Part shown: positions 4,347-6,056 of the stretch, piece after piece | How positions within the stretch are numbered: position 1 is the first letter of the stretch | Layout of the letters: each line of letters opens with the position of its first letter | From: Balneolaceae bacterium | Lineage (GTDB): Bacteria > Bacteroidota > Rhodothermia > Balneolales > Balneolaceae | Assembly: GCA_007126675.1 (NCBI GenBank) | Contig: SLAU01000028.1 | Coordinates: 1-6,056, forward strand | Direction of reading: 5' to 3' | DNA: 6,056 bases | Made by a program: the position numbers and the translations under genes | Notes under the pieces: generated by a model | What the model was told of the DNA's origin: nothing | What the model saw: the letters and a program-made list of their open reading frames with translations, nothing else | Databases searched by the model: none

Positions 4347-6056
4347 TGAAAACAATTCGAGAGTTTTTTAATCCATTTACCTGGAAGCTGGCTTACAGAG
4401 ATGCACTGCCTCAGTGGAAAAGCCTGTTGCTTTATACCACAGCTGTTATTGCCGGAGTGGCGGCTTTGGTTGCAATCATGTCATTCAGAAATGATGTTTT
4501 TCTTACCGTTGATGACCAGGCCAGAGAGCTTCTGGGTGCAGATATCGAATTCAGATCCACTCAGCAATTTGCCGAACCTGTAATTGCATTTCTTGACACA
4601 CTGGAAGGTGAGCAATCAGAAGCTATTGAGTTTAACTCTATGGTTCAGTTTTTGAGTTCGGGCGATTCCCGTTTATCACAAATCCGGGCAATAGAGGGTA
4701 CGTTCCCCTTTTACGGAAGTATAACTTCAGAGCCTGAAGATGCAGCATTAAACTATCAAAATGATAAATCGGCCCTTGTTGAACAATCAGCAATGTGGCA
4801 GTTCGGGATTTCAGTAGGCGACAGTATCCGGGTTGGACGCATTACCCTGCCCATATCCGGCGAACTTAAATCGGTATCGGGCGAGTCAGCTGCCTTTTCA
4901 TTTGTTGGACCAAGAGTTTATCTGCCTGCTGATGTCCTTGAGGGATCCGGGCTTTTAGACAGAGGCAGCAGAGTAGTCTATAAAAGGTATTACAAAGCAG
5001 ATTCTCATGTTGATATTGATAAGGTGATATCAGAATTCCGGCCGGTGGGACGCGAACACAATGTGCGGACTGAAACTGTTGAGAGCAGAAAACAGGACTT
5101 TGAAGCAATTGTTGATAACCTCTCTAAATTTCTTGGTTTAATTGCGTTTATTGCGCTTTTATTGGGCGGCCTTGGAGTTGCAAGTGCTGTTTACGTTTAC
5201 ATAAAGCGAAAAACCAAAGCTATTGCCACCCTGCGCTGTATTGGTATGGAGAAAGAAAAAATTCTTGCAACTTTTTTCATACAAATAGCAATCGTGGGAT
5301 TTGTAGGATCCGCTATCGGTACCGGTTTTGGAATCATTATACAAAGCTGGCTGCCACTGCTTTTTACAGAATTTTTGCCTTTCGAAATTGTACAAGCTGT
5401 TTCTTTTCAGGCCATTTTTCTCGGTTTGATCCTTGGCACTGTTATCAGTATCGGATTTTCACTGCTTCCTTTGGTTGCCATTAGCAGTATCCCGCCAATG
5501 CTTTCTCTGCGTAGTGCAGATTTTTCTCCAATGAAGAACCTGTCGGCAAGAATTAAAATAACAGCACTGATTGTTACTTCACTTATACTGATTTTACTCA
5601 TTGCTTATGTAACCGACAGCCTGTTAGTTGCAGCTGCGTTTGCAGCCATTGTTGTAGTTTCAGTAGCGGTACTTTGGACAGTGGCCATAGCACTAACTTA
5701 CTTGGTGAAAGGACTGCGGCTAAAATCACTCTCCTACGCCTGGAGACAGGGAGTTGCAAATCTGTTCAGGCCCAACAATCAAACCCCGTTATTACTCACT
5801 ACAATTGGGATGGGGATGTTATTGATTGGTACTCTTTATTTGTCGCAGGAAATGCTGCTGAACAGAATCAGCCTTGAATCTGAGGCCGAGATCCCAAATT
5901 TGGTATTGTATGATATACAAATGGACCAAAATGAGGGAGTTAACGAGATTCTGAAAAGTGAGGGCGCCGAGCTAATGCAGAATGTGCCGATTGTAACGAT
6001 GAGATTGAGCTCTCGAAAAGGCCAGTCGGTTTCTGAAGCAAGAGCTGATACGGCTC
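4346..6056 (+). CDS. ybbP: YbbP-type FtsX-domain ABC permease, C-terminus off the right edge
   Basis: The frame opens at the ATG overlapping the ybbA stop by one base and stays open to the window edge, giving 570 residues. The N-terminus WKLAYRDALPQWKSLLLY leads into TM1 (about 27-47). A periplasmic domain follows (about 48-258), in which VEQSAMWQFGISVGDSIRVG (145-164) resembles the MacB-type periplasmic core. Then come an FtsX-type bundle with TM2 (262-286), TM3 (307-333) and TM4 (355-382), and a cytoplasmic coupling segment after TM2, KTKAIATLRCIGMEKEKI (289-306), of the usual 'LR.lG' type. Next are TM5-TM6 (about 403-453), a second motif SYAWRQGVANLFRPNNQTP (463-481), TM7 (about 480-500) and the start of a second periplasmic domain. 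Two motif repeats and seven visible helices fit the 10-TM architecture of E. coli YbbP (about 800 residues), with the last three helices missing here. Predicted role: inner-membrane half of a YbbA/YbbP complex that uses ATP to drive movements of its periplasmic domains on lipid-like or hydrophobic substrates, probably with the TesA-like esterase. Confidence 0.92.
   Translation, partial: MKTIREFFNPFTWKLAYRDALPQWKSLLLYTTAVIAGVAALVAIMSFRNDVFLTVDDQARELLGADIEFRSTQQFAEPVIAFLDTLEGEQSEAIEFNSMVQFLSSGDSRLSQIRAIEGTFPFYGSITSEPEDAALNYQNDKSALVEQSAMWQFGISVGDSIRVGRITLPISGELKSVSGESAAFSFVGPRVYLPADVLEGSGLLDRGSRVVYKRYYKADSHVDIDKVISEFRPVGREHNVRTETVESRKQDFEAIVDNLSKFLGLIAFIALLLGGLGVASAVYVYIKRKTKAIATLRCIGMEKEKILATFFIQIAIVGFVGSAIGTGFGIIIQSWLPLLFTEFLPFEIVQAVSFQAIFLGLILGTVISIGFSLLPLVAISSIPPMLSLRSADFSPMKNLSARIKITALIVTSLILILLIAYVTDSLLVAAAFAAIVVVSVAVLWTVAIALTYLVKGLRLKSLSYAWRQGVANLFRPNNQTPLLLTTIGMGMLLIGTLYLSQEMLLNRISLESEAEIPNLVLYDIQMDQNEGVNEILKSEGAELMQNVPIVTMRLSSRKGQSVSEARADTA

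Noticed and set aside
4401..5877. Several short open frames on both strands within the permease region
   Set aside because: They are out-of-frame shadows of the continuous YbbP-type frame, which has consistent membrane topology and family motifs.
1..6056. CRISPR array, tRNA/rRNA, insertion sequence, toxin-antitoxin or phage-defence genes
   Set aside because: No regularly spaced repeats, RNA gene folds, transposase or defence-domain proteins were seen on either strand.

Overview
The window reads as ordinary chromosome from a Gram-negative bacterium, most likely of the Bacteroidota/Balneolota/Rhodothermota group. Grounds: a large SGNH-hydrolase lipoprotein of a type I associate with Bacteroidota, Sec and lipoprotein signals that imply an envelope with a periplasm, moderate-to-low GC, and very AT-rich intergenic DNA. 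The phylum call is an inference from protein style, not from a marker gene.

Layout, left to right. Bases 1-1289 (minus) hold the N-terminal 429 residues of an SGNH/GDSL lipoprotein whose C-terminus lies off the left edge. A gene-free AT-rich divergent region of 584 bp follows (1290-1873), with several short inverted repeats. Bases 1874-2590 (plus) encode a SIMPL-domain (DUF541) envelope protein with a lipoprotein-type signal. It converges, 9 bp apart, on a TesA-like periplasmic SGNH esterase (2600-3238, minus). A 379-bp divergent gap (3239-3617) carries a compact element of about 107 bp made of two related hairpin units in inverted orientation. Bases 3618-4346 (plus) encode a YbbA-type ABC ATPase, which overlaps by one base (TAATG) the start of a YbbP-type FtsX-domain permease that runs off the right edge (4346 to beyond 6056).

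The functional core is tesA <- -> ybbA-ybbP, the same divergent neighbourhood as in Escherichia coli. The ATPase and permease should form an inner-membrane mechanotransmission-type ABC complex. The secreted esterase beside it is the natural periplasmic partner, probably for releasing or hydrolysing lipid-like or other hydrophobic molecules. The SIMPL protein and the SGNH lipoprotein are further envelope proteins with no demonstrated link to that module.

I found no clear new biological system. The points most worth a second look are the conserved esterase/ABC-exporter neighbourhood, the inverted-pair hairpin repeat between its two divergent promoters, and the inverted repeats in the long gap before the SIMPL gene.
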